A stretch of 64,000 bases of DNA from Rhizoclosmatium globosum (Eukaryota > Chytridiomycota > Chytridiomycetes > Chytridiales > Chytriomycetaceae). Below are positions 11,933-22,451 of this stretch, piece by piece. The first letter of the stretch is position 1. Each line of letters starts with the position of its first letter. The position numbers and the translations under genes were made by a program. A model generated the notes under the pieces. The model had not been told where the DNA came from. It ran no database searches and saw nothing but the letters and a program-made list of their open reading frames with translations. The stretch spans positions 1 to 64,000 of the forward strand of contig MCGO01000112.1 in assembly GCA_002104985.1 (NCBI GenBank), written 5' to 3'.

Positions 11933-13954
11933 ATGTCTGATTCCGACAAAGCATCATACTCCAAAGCACTGCAACTGCTCGAATCCGCCAGCGACCCACC
12001 AGAAACTCCCTTCAAGTCCAAGTACGAAGCCCGTGCCATTCTGGTATGCCTCGTTGGACTGCTTCTATGAAGTACCCAACTATTAAACGTACACTGCACA
12101 GGAATCCCTCCTCGAACACACTCAGAACCAGCTCCACAAAGCCCTCATCACACACCACATTGCTCTCTCGCACATCCACTCCCAAGACGCTTCCACTGGC
12201 GTGACCCTTCTCACCTCCTCTGTCGTTCCCATCCTCAAATCCCACACACACATCCACGAGTCTGCCCTCGCTCTCCAGCACGCGTACAACTCTCTTGCTA
12301 TCGTGAATGTTGCGTGGGAGGAAGTTGGACACGCGCTCGAGGTCTTGTTGGAGTCCGAACGTGTTTATTTGTTGGCAAAGAAGGCTGGAATTGAGCCCGT
12401 CGATATATTAAAAGAGTCTCGGCCTGATATTAGCCAGGAGGAAGAAGGAAACGAAGGAAAGGGTTGGAAGGCGTTGGAGGAAGGTTACACAAAGACTGTC
12501 TACTTTCTTGCTCAAGTGTACGGGCTCATACAAGGAAAAGATGAAAAGTCCGCGGAATACTGTTTGCTGACTCTGAAACGACAGTTGAATGGGCACGGTG
12601 GTGCCATAAACCAATTGGTTCGTTGTCTTGCTGAGTCAATATCAGAGTCAATATCCACCATTAACCACAACACCAAAATCAGACTTGGTCTTTAGACTGT
12701 ATGACACTCTCTCAATTCTATACAGAAAGAAATGCATTCGATCTCGGGTACCAATGCCTTGCAGCGGCATTGCGAATGCTTTCCAGTATTCCAACCCCAG
12801 ATGTACAAGATGTTGAAGAAGTAGATACTCTCAAAAGATCAACAGCCGACTTACATTGGATCCAAGGAAAGTTTTACTTCGCAATCGTCAAATGGATACA
12901 CGACAGAGATTCCGATGTAATCAATGACTTGAGGTGACCAGCTCTCATATATTACACCATTCAACCCTCACCGCTTAATCAAAATTCAGGACATCATTCA
13001 AAGACCTTATGACAACCCCACTATTCCCCACCACTACTCTTCCACAACCAAACCCGTCCAACCCTCTCCACCACCAACAACCTCTCCCCCCTCCACCTCC
13101 CTATACCTCCCCACCCCCGAAAACCTCCCACGCAGCAACACCATACTTCCTCGCCTCCCAAACATCCTTCACGCACGCAACGAAATACTACTCAATCCCA
13201 AACGGCCACGTCTCCGAATACACAGACATAATTCAAGACCAATCCCGCCTCTACAAATCCCTTGCGGCCTTCCACGAACCCACAACCCCAAAATCCGCAC
13301 TCTCTTTACACGAAAAGCGTGTCACGATTCTAGAGAGTGTAGCTGGAACACTCAACGCTGATAAGTTTGGGACGTTGGTGAAGGAGCTTGTTGTAGAAGG
13401 TACTTCCCCATTCCACAAAAACACATAGATATTAGTTAAAACCCCGTTTTCCTTCCTTTGGTTTTTAGTCGCGAATGCAAAGGAGTCGATCGTAGATTGT
13501 GTTCAGTTGATTCCAGGTTCGGAACGGGACGTGAACAGTGCAGTGCAGAGCGCGATTTCGGCGTATAAAGAGGTTGTACGGGTTTACTGTGGGGGTGAGA
13601 CTGTTCCTGATGAGATTGGGGATGAAGATGATGCGAGGGCTGTGTTCACGGCGTTTGTGCGGATGGGTGTTTTATGGGGTAAGGTGTGTAGTGGTAGTGG
13701 CGAAGTTGTGAGTAGGAGCGAGGATTTGAGGGTTGTTGGGTTACGGAAGAGGTGAGTTATTTTTTTTGTTTTGTTGGGTGGGTCTTGAGTGCTAAACAGT
13801 GGGGTTTAGTCTTGAATGCTATCAGATTGTGAATGGATATTACATCAAACATACAGTTCCTCAAGATTTTCAGGACGCAGTTGATTTCGTAAGGCAAATG
13901 ATTCCGTTGCTTGAAAAATCGTTGTTGGCTTTAGATAAAAATCCAAACATTTAA
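11933..13954 (+). CDS. KIFBP: KIF-binding protein homologue (KIFBP/KBP family)
   Basis: Six or more exons spell a TPR-rich helical protein matching KIFBP in order: FKSKYEARAIL at the N-terminus, YTKTVYFLAQVYGLIQ followed by SAEYCLLTLKRQL, then MTLSQFYTERNAFDLGYQCLAAA, then a region with HVSEYTDIIQDQSRLYKSLA and HEKRVTILE, and at the end YYIKHTVPQDFQDAVDFV. Introns fall at about 12042-12101, 12938-12990, 13403-13468 and 13752-13808. The junction near 12590-12696 is uncertain because two weak donors are possible. A low-complexity Pro/Ser/Thr stretch sits at about 13020-13140. In animals KBP binds motor domains of kinesin-3 and some other kinesins and blocks microtubule binding. A kinesin-3 gene lies in this same window. 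The gene starts 16 nt after the stop of the MESH1-type gene. Confidence 0.85.
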
Positions 13955-14103
13955 ACATTGGCTGGATTCATCTTGATGAAGCATTATTAATTGACTCTCT
14001 TGCTACTTTGTCTTGTCCTCCATCCATTGTTCTTGTTTTGGATGTTCTAATTTGACTTCAAAATAAAAAGTTGTAACCTTTGCATCAATATAACAATGCC
14101 TTT

Positions 14104-14425
14104 CGAAGCATATTCAAGTTAAAGATGAAACTGCGTGTGGTCTTGGTTAATGGTCGGAATATTCTTTTGACTAGAATTGTCAGATTTGACAGCGATTCCT
14201 GCCTCACCACCAATCCCAAAATCACTTTCACACTTTCGTAAAAACGCCCTCATAAGCGGGAATTTCCCATCTGTATATGAAGAGAAGCCCACCTGTGAAT
14301 GGGGAATGATGAATACCACAGGACCTTGTTGATAGCATACAGTGCGAGTGGCTCCCATACGAAGCCTGGGAGGACAGCGCGATGCAGTCGGGGTTATATA
14401 TACTTATTGTTTTGTTTTGCATGTT
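14104..14425 (-). repeat. Partial copy (D) of the dispersed tRNA-linked repeat family
   Basis: On the minus strand this stretch carries the conserved core seen three more times in the window: TATA-like box (about 14395-14404), a leader that can form a hairpin, and a frame beginning MGATRTVCYQQGPVVF (ATG at 14358). Similarity is strong from about 14154 to 14425 and fades at both ends. Unlike the other copies it has no adjacent tRNA genes. The frame runs 79 codons but its tail differs from the other copies after NIP, so the end may not be homologous. Confidence 0.8.
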
Positions 14426-14835
14426 GGGGTGTTGTGTTTGTTGAGTGCACATGAACTGAAAAAATAGACAGCCTTCTCTCAAATAAAGAATACTATACAT
14501 CAAAATAGAAGCTATTACGATTACACGTTGGAGAAAAGCCCTGTGTGTTAGCCGATCAGGCTCCTGTTATTCAGTAAACAACTCATTGTTGCAAAATTCT
14601 TCTTTTCCGCGCCAGATGAAGGAACACATCTGATTGCTCGTCCTTACAATAATAATGTTAAGATTTTGGCGGCCGGACGTTGATTTAAAAAGAAAAATTA
14701 ATCTGAATGCAAGTGTGGGCTTTATTGAAAGAAGAGACGCAAGCCAAAAAGATGCCAAAAAGAAAAACTTTAAGTGAGTTAAATTTGTCGCGAATGAATT
14801 TTTAGACTGGTTATGGTATCAGAAAATGATTCATC
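14426..14835. other. Intergenic stretch with no recognisable gene
   Basis: About 410 AT-rich bases lie between the partial repeat copy and the 3' end of the TFIIF beta gene. Short frames on the minus strand show no family features. I see no tRNA-like fold or tandem repeat here. Confidence 0.5.
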
Positions 14836-15949
14836 TCATTCATGGTCATTTCCTGCTGCCGCGTATTCTGGTTTCAGTTCATACATTCCATTGTAAAGCC
14901 CTTTTTTAACCAAAACTGCTACATCTGATAATACCTCTTTGAGCCAAGCCTTTGGTTGCTGTGTCTGTTCAATAAGATCATTCATTCTGTAGAACTGATT
15001 CTGATGGAAAAGGAGGATGAGGGAACTACATGGGAAATAATGAGTATTTTCCAAATGTAAAAAACAAGATAATACTTGATAAGATCAGCCCTATCCATTC
15101 TCTCTCTTTTGTCAGCTTCATTCTTTTTTCCAGTCACAGCGGCAATTGCATTCTGTGACGCGTTGATAATGCTGTTCTGAGCAGCTGCAACATTGGCAGG
15201 TCTCACCCTCAAGTATTTTTTCGCTTGACTGATAGTCAGCTTTTGAATATTTCGTCTTTTTCTGATTTCGTTTGCTTCTCGTTTTTTCATAAGAGTACGA
15301 TACGATTCGTCAATTAATGGTGTTACTGTTGCTTCGTGTGCTACTGTGGCGGTAATCGCAGTCACAATCCTATAATGACGATAAGTAAGAATTTTGTGGA
15401 GCAGTGTATGGGGCAGTGTTTCTACTTGAGTTGCATTTGTTGTCATTACATGTGTATTTGCTGTTGCTGCATTCGTCAAGTTGAGTGTATAGGTTTTAGG
15501 CAAATCGTCAGTCCAATATTCAGTGCCTGGAGTTGGGTTTGTTGGAAGGTGAAGTGTGACTTTGGGTAGACCTTTAGAGCTGTGACCGAATCAGAATATT
15601 GCAAGACTAGGAATATAAGTGTGCAAGTCTTTACCCTTCTATTTGCCGGTAGACACGAAGCACTCCAAGGTCGGTGTTTGGAATGGCGCCAACTTCATCC
15701 CACTTCTCTTTCACAAACTTTGGTATTTTGACAAGCCAAGCTTGAGTTCCAACAGTTTCAGAACTGATGGGCTGTTGCGCGTTTGCTCTTTGAGTTTTGA
15801 CAACCTGTTTTGAGTTGAGCTTGATTCCAGTACATAATAGTATCATTCAATTCATGAGAGAAGAAACATACAGCTTCACTAGTTTCACCAAACCAAGAAG
15901 TTCCTTCTTTGTTAGCGTCGTATCCGTTTGGGTTGACAGAGTCCTCCAT
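14836..15949 (-). CDS. Transcription initiation factor IIF subunit beta (TFIIF-beta/RAP30/Tfg2)
   Basis: Minus-strand exons read in order: MEDSVNPNGYDANKEGTSWF, then TQAWLVKIPKFVKEKWDEVG with LGVLRVYRQIEG (the N-terminal dimerisation region shared with RAP30, where WLVK.PK is conserved), then a middle region with DESYRTLMKKREANE, and finally RERMDRADLIKYYL, LIEQTQQPKAWLKEVLSDVA and MYELKPEYA, the winged-helix C-terminus. RAP30 pairs with RAP74 and brings RNA polymerase II to promoters. Start is the ATG at 15949. Introns are at about 15802-15870, 15580-15637 and 15000-15075. The RKR-rich segment between the domains agrees with the basic linker of the family. Exact exon ends in the middle are approximate. 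Confidence 0.85.
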
Positions 15950-16037
15950 TTTTGGTTGAAATATAAAGCAATAGTTGTGGGTACAACTTTGTACTTCTCC
16001 GCCTTCTGTGCCACAATTTTGAAAAAACAACACCAAA

Positions 16038-16523
16038 AATGAAGCAGACGAGATACTTTGGCTGGTTCGTCAAGTTGGAATCCTTTGTCGGGAGAATGGC
16101 GAAGTTCGTCTGCCTTCAAGTTCAGGAGATCTTTGGCCAGCTGATCTTCTAGTCTATGACTTTTATGATGGGAAAACTGTTTGTGTGGATATCAGTGTTG
16201 TTCATCCACTTACCTCACGTGGCCTGGTAGGATTTAAGGTTGGAAATGCTGTTCGTGGACGGGAATCTACAAAGAATGAGAAGTATTTGTCTGGTTGTCA
16301 GTCTATTGGCCTAGAGTTTGTCCCCTTTGTCTTGGATACTACTGGTGGGTTAGGCAAAAGCTCTATACAGTTTTTAGAAAAGTTGCGCGGCTTGATGATG
16401 CAGCGGGAAGTTATTCGAGAATCTGTGTCGGTAGCTGTTGTTTATCGTCGTATACTATTTGCGCTTCAGCATGCCTTGGCTCGTAATATAGTCAGCAAGA
16501 TGGAGGAAGATTTTTACTATTGA
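16038..16523 (+). pseudogene. Non-LTR retrotransposon fragment (3' end of an RT-type ORF)
   Basis: One open frame, entered without a clear start at 16038, reads EADEILWLVRQ, then WPADLLVYDFYDGKTVCVDI with SVVHPLTSRG, then LEFVPFVLDTTGGLGKSSIQF and a terminal helical part with RRILFALQHALARNIVSKM. The order RPADVLV-like, D(I/V)(S/T)VVxPL, G.EFVPFV.(D/E)TTGG is a familiar tail of LINE-type reverse-transcriptase proteins in plant and fungal genomes. No reverse-transcriptase core, endonuclease domain or poly-A tail is visible, so this is a 5'-truncated dead copy. It lies between the TFIIF beta gene and the tRNA repeat unit. Confidence 0.7.
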
Positions 16524-16661
16524 GGATTATTTGATCTTGGTTTAGATATATTTGAGAAGGAAGAAACAAAATCAACGCTTGTTACTCATTTTATTAAAGT
16601 TCGTAACTAAAAGCTATGAAAAATGCAATACTTAGATATAATATGCCTTTCCACGTAACAA

Positions 16662-16743
16662 GACAACGTGGCCGAGCGGTTAAGGCGATAGACTAGAAAT
16701 CTATTACTCTCTGAGTGCGCAGGTTCAAGTCCTGCCGTTGTCG
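16662..16743 (+). tRNA. tRNA-Ser (anticodon AGA), copy 1
   Basis: The acceptor stem GACAACG pairs with CGTTGTC and is followed by a G discriminator. The anticodon stem ATAGA/TCTAT holds the loop CTAGAAA, giving anticodon AGA. A variable arm of the type II (serine) class follows (TACTCTCTGAGTG), then the T arm with GGTTCAAGTCC. Box A and box B are intact. There is no intron and no encoded CCA, as expected for a nuclear tRNA gene. Confidence 0.96.
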
Positions 16744-17120
16744 CGTATTGCGCTATAAGTTTTGGTTTCAGCGTTGGTTTGGGGGAACCTCGATTGCTCA
16801 ATACTCTGCATTCGTAAATCATCCATCGACTTCAATCTACGTTCTGCCAAAGCTGCACGCTAGGTTTTTTAGCTGGTCTGGTATTGCATCAAGGCTCAGA
16901 AGTTCGTAAAATCAAGTAGCGACGTCCGCATATTATGTATGATCCTCAATGGATTCCATGAACTGTTGGACACCAAAGTTTTCATGTAGGCATATTTACA
17001 GTTGAACTTGTTGGACTTGCTGTGATTTTCAATCCTGTTCTGCAAAATCCAACTTCACCCCTGAACCAGCCCCTCAACACAACCTCCCAACAACGCCCTG
17101 CCACTTCCCAAGCTAAAAGC

Positions 17121-17192
17121 GGGCCTCACGGGGAATTGAACCCCGGACCTCTCGCACCCAAAGCGAGAATCATACTACTAGACCATAAGGCC
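17121..17192 (-). tRNA. tRNA-Pro (anticodon TGG), copy A
   Basis: On the minus strand GGCCTTA pairs with TGAGGCC, discriminator C. D arm GGTCTAGT, anticodon stem CTCGC/GCGAG with loop TTTGGGT (anticodon TGG), T arm with GGTTCAATTCC. All stems are intact over 72 nt and there is no intron. Confidence 0.96.
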
Positions 17193-17388
17193 GCTGTACG
17201 TCTGAAAATTCAATATAGGATATACCCGCGTATTAACTGCAACACGACACGCAAATGCATCATAACTTAAGAATTAAAATATATTAAGATGGATTATATC
17301 GTTGCGACTAGTGTGAAATGCAATGGGAAAGTGTGACTTGAACAAGAAGGAATTTCCAAAATTTACTGTACATTCACGGAAAACAACT

Positions 17389-17664
17389 CTAAAAGCTCAC
17401 TTGTGGGGATAAAAGCAGTATGAGAACTCCTACATACGCAATTTCAATCGAGCCAGTGCTCGGAATATTCTTTTGACCAGAATTGTCAGATTTGACAGCT
17501 ATTCTTGCCTCACCAGCGATCCCAAAATCACTTTCACACTTTCGCAAAAACGCCCTCATAAGCGGGAATTTCCCATCTGTGTATGAATAGAAGCCCACCT
17601 GTGAATGGGGAATGATGAATACCACAGGACCCTGTTGATAGCATACAGTGCGAGTGGCTCCCAT
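17389..17664 (-). CDS. Conserved 91-codon frame of the tRNA-linked repeat (copy A, longest version)
   Basis: The frame starts MGATRTVCYQQGPVVFIIPH and ends with a hydrophobic AYVGVLILLLSPQVSF tail. Here this tail is in the same frame as the start, whereas the copies at 27536 and 32408 carry one extra base before it and lose the frame. I do not recognise the protein. The first 24 codons are identical in all four copies, but so is the untranslated leader, so conservation may reflect recent duplication or an RNA function rather than coding. A TATA-like box lies about 40 nt upstream (17700-17708). Confidence 0.35.
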   Translation of the reverse strand: MGATRTVCYQQGPVVFIIPHSQVGFYSYTDGKFPLMRAFLRKCESDFGIAGEARIAVKSDNSGQKNIPSTGSIEIAYVGVLILLLSPQVSF

Positions 17665-18124
17665 ACGAAGCCTGGGAGGACAGCGCGATGCAGTCGGGGT
17701 TATATATACCTATTGTTTTGTTTTTCACGTTGGGTAGGTGAGTTGAGTTTGACGTACTGCTTGTTTAACATAAAAACCTGATCAAATGCCACTGTACAGC
17801 AAAATAAACTCCGGCAATAAAACTAGATTAACATTTATTGAGTCGAAAGACTTGTTCTTTTGGGGTTTTCTTCTGGGTAAAGTTTCGCACCCTGAACAGT
17901 TTACAAACATCGAGCAGGTATACTTCAGTAACATTGTTTTTTAAATACAACTCCTAATTATATGCTCGTATGTTCCGGCCTTAACAAGAAATGATAACTG
18001 CTTGTTAATGATAATGAAACCTGTTAGAACTCCCTAAGTCACTCTTGTTCGTTATATCAATTAGAACATTCCACTATGCATCAATCGCGTTTTTATTATT
18101 CAGACAAGTTTTTCATCCATCCAC

Positions 18125-19465
18125 TCAACCCATCACAAACTGAAAACGTCCCAACAAGTTCGGCAAAGTGGACAACTGTGGTCCATACCTCCCGGCGTTT
18201 TCGTGCAGCTCAAACAGTGGAATGGCGACCAGCTTCAAATTTTTAGGGACTGAGAGAAGGTGCTTGTCTGGGAGTTGGATGACGTAGATTCGTTTTTCTT
18301 CTTTCGGTTTCTGTAGTTTTTGAGAGTTTGAGTGAGTAGAGAGTATGAAGGATGAGTGAAATGTGCGTAGTTACCGTAATGTGCGGAGGGATATATGGAT
18401 ACTGAGTGCATTGATGAAAATTGATTAGAGGTTGGTTTTTGGATAGATATTGGAGGATGACAAGGGGCGATGGGAGGAACAGATTGATAGAAGGTAAGAA
18501 AAGAAAATAGGAGGATGAGAGATGGGTTGTATGAGATGTTAGAATAACAAGTTGTCTATTGTATATAGCCATCGTCGAGAATAAATAGTTGGTGCCAATG
18601 CGTAGAAAATAACCAAAAGATTTTGAAATGCAGAGGAGCATTGAGAGGAATATAGATAGAGAGTAATATAGAGAGCCACCAAAAGCTAAAGAGACATGCA
18701 CTAAAGAGAAACAAATACATGCAGACGAATGAAATAGAGAACGAGGAATAAGGAGAAAAGAGATGGGGAACCTGGTAGGATAATCCATAGCCAAAGAACC
18801 ATGGACAGAACCACGTAAAACAAAACAATATCCAAACAACTTACCATGTACGAGTCAAAATGTGGTCTCCACCAAGTTCCAAGAAGTTCGGCAACATCCC
18901 AATCAACATGCTGAGTATTGGTAGAGATTGGATCATTCGGATCGAGAGGAGGAGCCAATTTCTCCGACAGTGCACGTTTGAGACCCGTCACGTAATCTTC
19001 ACCGGGTTTGAGGTAGTCGCCAGGACTGTTGATTTGATTGGTTTTTGAGGATTGATTGGGGGATTAGATTCATGCCGATATGGTAAATAGCGACGGCGGA
19101 CTCACAGACGAAAGTAAGAGTTAGCAACTTGAAGCATTAGGACATGTGGGTGGCCGTGTTCGTGGACGAGGAGGCTGGATTGATTAGATTTGAATTGATT
19201 TGATGTGAGTGAAGAGGTGTTCACGGTTGAGTGAGGCGGCACTCACACGGCCTCGACTGTCTTTCGCATTCCCGCACGTGCATAGTCGCTCATGTGACGG
19301 GCCTGGCGCGCGGCTGGTTTTGAGTGAGAGAAAGTTGTTGGTTGGTTGGTTGTTGTTGAAGAGAGGTGGAAGGGACTCACCCACGGACTGGTCTTCATCG
19401 AGCTGTGGTGCTTTGGTTCCGAATGAATAGTTTGGAAGTGGGTAAAGTGTGAGGGAGGACTGCAT
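18125..19465 (-). CDS. NUDT21: NUDT21/CFIm25, cleavage factor Im 25 kDa subunit
   Basis: Six minus-strand exons (19381-19465, 19247-19313, 19106-19174, 18845-19025, 18375-18401, 18125-18310) give a short CFIm25. Landmarks are SLTLYPLPNYSFGTK, GMRKTVEAV, LLVHEHGHPHVLMLQVA, PGDYLKPGEDYVTGLKRAL (the degenerate Nudix box), LLGTWWRPHFDSYM, YPYIPPHIT and VPKNLKLVAIPLFELHENA, ending GRFQFVMG. In animals CFIm25 binds UGUA elements in pre-mRNA and steers poly(A) site choice; it cannot hydrolyse nucleotides because Nudix glutamates are missing, which also appears true here. The intron at 18402-18844 is about 440 nt, unusually long for this genome. The ATG lies 73 nt from the divergent ATG at 19539, so the two genes probably share a promoter. 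Confidence 0.92.
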
Positions 19466-19538
19466 TGGCTTTTGTTGGATGAAAGAAAGAAAGTGTGCAA
19501 GAAAGTGTGCAAGAAACAACAAACTCAAACAAACACAC

Positions 19539-22365
19539 ATGGCTTCCTCAGACCAAAGGTGCTACTTTCTCTCTTTAAACTCTTAACTAATCTAATCTAT
19601 CTAATCCAACAACACCCTCAAACGCCAACGCACACAGCGCCTACGCATCGTTGGTCTCGCGCATCCACCACCACCTCGCAACTGTCCTTTCTCACTCAAA
19701 ACAGATTAATGAAGTGGTTCCGCGGTCGCCGGCTCTGTCAAACTCTTCGGCTTCCTCCTTTGCCGACCAGCAACAGCAACAGCAATCCACCTCGAATTCA
19801 GTCCATCCATCCTCCCTTCAACCGCCTTCCCTCGCTTCAGCTTCTCTCCCAATCTTCCTGTCAAATCTGGTGCATCAGTCGCACGCGTATGCAGTGTCCC
19901 TTGCAAGCGCCCTTGAAGGAATCCAAGGAATCGATCTGACTCTGCGCGTCTCCTCCACTGCTGCTAATCTAGTGGCGGCACTCATGGTTTCTCTGGCTGC
20001 AATTGAAGATGAAGAAGATGGTGTCTGGCGTGAGTTATCTCTACTCCTCTTCTCTTTCTTTCAAAACTGTCCAAGCTGGTGTTGATTGAAAAACAAGAAC
20101 AATGGATTGACAAAAGGCGACAAACACAGTGATTGATAGTTGCTTCAATTTGATGGAACAGTCGGCGGAATCAAAGTATTGGCATCAAATCAGTAGTGTC
20201 GTGTCAAGTGGTATCATTGGAGATTGTCAGGGCTGTGAACAACCGCTTTCGCTTTCTAAAACGTACACCTCTAACGACACTAAATAAACAGGGGCTGTAT
20301 TAGATGCAGCAAAGGGAACTGCTACTTCAAACTCCACCGTTATTGTCACGAATACACCCTCAAAAATAAGCTCATTCCTACGATGGTTTCGCGTACAAAC
20401 AGTTTTCCTAGGGTGGTGGAGATTATGGTGCTGGTGGTCACACGCAACAGCTGCTGCTTCCGCCATTGCTGAGGCTTCTTCCTCATCGTCTACCAATGTG
20501 GCCTCGTCTTCAGGAAAACCCCATGCGGCGTGGAAAGCTGTTGCAGCAGGTTTTGGAGCTGGAACTGATCGTAGGAAAGTAGCACTCAAGTTCTTAAGGT
20601 TTTGTATGATTCTATCGTCAACACGTCATATCATACGTATCATTTATGGCATCAAGCAAGGTCTTTCATTAGGTATGGTTATCGTTTTGAATCTAACGGG
20701 TACAGAAACTAATCGATACGCGTCTCAGTCCCGAATGTGACTGAAACAACACCAGTGACAACGCAGCTGCCTGATCATCTTCTTCCATTAGCCGACAGTG
20801 ATGTGACCCCTTTCTCACCGTTTCCTCAGTCTTCTCGTCCGTCGCGTATGCCATCTAGCCGTGTTTCTACGTCAACACACACTCGTTCCACGTCGACAGT
20901 TGCTCCAGTGACTCCAGTTGCGAAAGAATATCGACGCAGTACCTTGAGTGATATGATCAACCAGGATGCAACGGAAGATATTGCAAAGCAAAGCGAAGAA
21001 AAGGATATTGAGGCTGGTAGTAGTCAAGATGGCGGAAGTACCGGTGATGAAAGTGCTGCTGCAGGTGAAAGTGGAGATGAACTTGAAGTTGTCCAGCAGC
21101 AAAGACAGCGACGACAGGAACGGAAACGGCGTGCGCTTAAGAGTGGTGATGAAGAGAACGATGATGAAGAAGACGCAAGAGCAAGGCAAAGAAGTTCGAA
21201 CAGAAAAGAAATGCGTGGAGGTACGAGGAGCGCAAGCCGCCGACGTCGACCAATGAGTATAGACCGAGCCAAGAGAACAGATGAAGACTCAGCACCAGTT
21301 CCCTTGGGCTCATCATTATCCTCATCCGTAAAAGCAAGTGCAACACTTGACCTATCCGCCTCATTCACAGAATCCGACTTCAAACTCCCCTCCCTCAGCG
21401 CCACAAGTGACTCCACAAAATCAATCAACTACCCAACCCCTCTCCCCCTCCTCCCGCACTCTGACTCAATCTCCTCCTTCACATCCAAACAATCCCGAAA
21501 AACAACCCCACCACCTCCACCTCCACAACCTACATCCCCCGACGACCCAACCCACATAGACCCCCTCACGACAGCCCTAAAGACATGGCGAACCCTCCTC
21601 CACATATTCATCCACACACCCCTCACACTCACATACATCCTCGCCAAATCCCGAATCCTCAGCTTCACACCCCCACCCCGCCTCCAAGCACACACGTCAA
21701 CCGCCGCATACACTCTACAACGAACACGCACACTTCGGCGGTGGACGGCTGTCGTATGGTGTCTCGTGATCAGCGCGGACGCAGCCGTGTGGGCACGGAA
21801 GGTGTGGCGGATTGTGAAGGCGCTTGTTGTTGTGCGGCGGCAGGTTCAGTTGGCGGGTCGTGGGTCTGGGCGGAGGGTTAGTTCTGTTGGAATGGGAGGC
21901 GGGGATGGAGGTGTGTATGGGGTTGAAGAGTTTCTGGCGGATGTGGTTGGGGGACGGGGTGTAGCTGGGTTGAGTCAGTTGATGCAGAGTTTGAGAAGGG
22001 GTGGTGGGAATGTGGGTGGAGAGGCGGGTGGAGGGCAGAGTTTGGAGGTGAAGATGCTTGTTAGTGAGATGGAGGGGTTGAAGAGGGAGGTGAGGAAAGC
22101 GGGGTTGGCTTTGTTGGCTGTTGTTGGGGACTTTCCAGCTGCGTTTGGGGGTTGTTTCTTGGGGAGTGCGAATTTAGCGGGGAGGGAGGGGTTGGTTGCT
22201 TTGGCTGGCCTTGCGAATGATTATGAAGGACGTCAGGCGGTCGATGAGGTTGCTATTCGGTCGGGTGTGTTTCCGCTGTGGTTCACAGCGCTCGGTGCGT
22301 TTGCAGCAAGTTTGGCAGCGTGGAGATTGAGGGCGAAAGATGGAGTTGTGGTTGATTCGTTGTAA
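19539..22365 (+). CDS. Membrane protein with possible PEX11-like halves split by a disordered insert
   Basis: Exons at 19539-19558, 19638-20031, about 20132-20229, about 20293-20673 and from about 20729 join in frame. The N-terminal part is Ala/Ser-rich with helices (RIHHHLATVLSHSKQINEVV). A segment with FGAGTDRRKVALKFLRFCMIL looks like the start of a PEX11 domain (G.R.K.LK.LQY). It is followed by a roughly 200-residue acidic, Ser-rich and polyPro disordered region (20740-21560). The rest contains a WRTLLHIF helix, TLRRWTAVVWCLVISADAA, and a terminal helix pair ending WFTALGAFAASLAAWRLRA. PEX11 proteins remodel and divide peroxisomes, but this similarity is by eye only. The first and last parts could be two genes; a continuous model is favoured because frames join at good splice sites. 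Confidence 0.45.
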
Positions 22366-22451
22366 ACATTCATGTAAGACACTAAACTTAAACCTATTTA
22401 TTGAAGAAGAGTATGGAAAAACAATAAAGCACCAATAATTTCCAAAATCTA

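Larger units (their letters stand above)
16662..17900 (-). repeat. Dispersed tRNA-linked repeat, copy A (inverted)
   Basis: This unit is an inverted copy of the one at 27117-28562. It contains, in minus-strand order, a TATA-like leader, the MGATR frame, tRNA-Pro(TGG), a 370 nt spacer, and tRNA-Ser(AGA) on the opposite strand. Similarity on one side stops at the 5' end of the tRNA-Ser gene. On the other it fades at about 17900, where a block like GAGTC.AAAGACTT and a TTTTGTTCTGGG-like motif are still shared with copy B. The spacer between the two tRNAs is clearly homologous to copy B but shows indels, so the duplication is not recent. Confidence 0.85.

Noticed and set aside
15847..16119. 90-codon minus frame overlapping the TFIIF beta start
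   Set aside because: It overlaps the 5' end of TFIIF beta in another frame and the retroelement tail on the other strand; no protein features.
17022..17270. Frame MIFNPVLQNPTSPL..., repeated at 27986-28189
   Set aside because: It reads through the tRNA-Pro gene in reverse, so its repetition follows from the duplicated tRNA unit and not from protein coding.
18243..18839. Long minus-strand frame of 198 codons with hydrophobic stretches
   Set aside because: It lies mainly in the 440 nt intron of the NUDT21 gene; only its YPYIPPHIT part is an exon. The rest comes from AG/CT-rich intron sequence.
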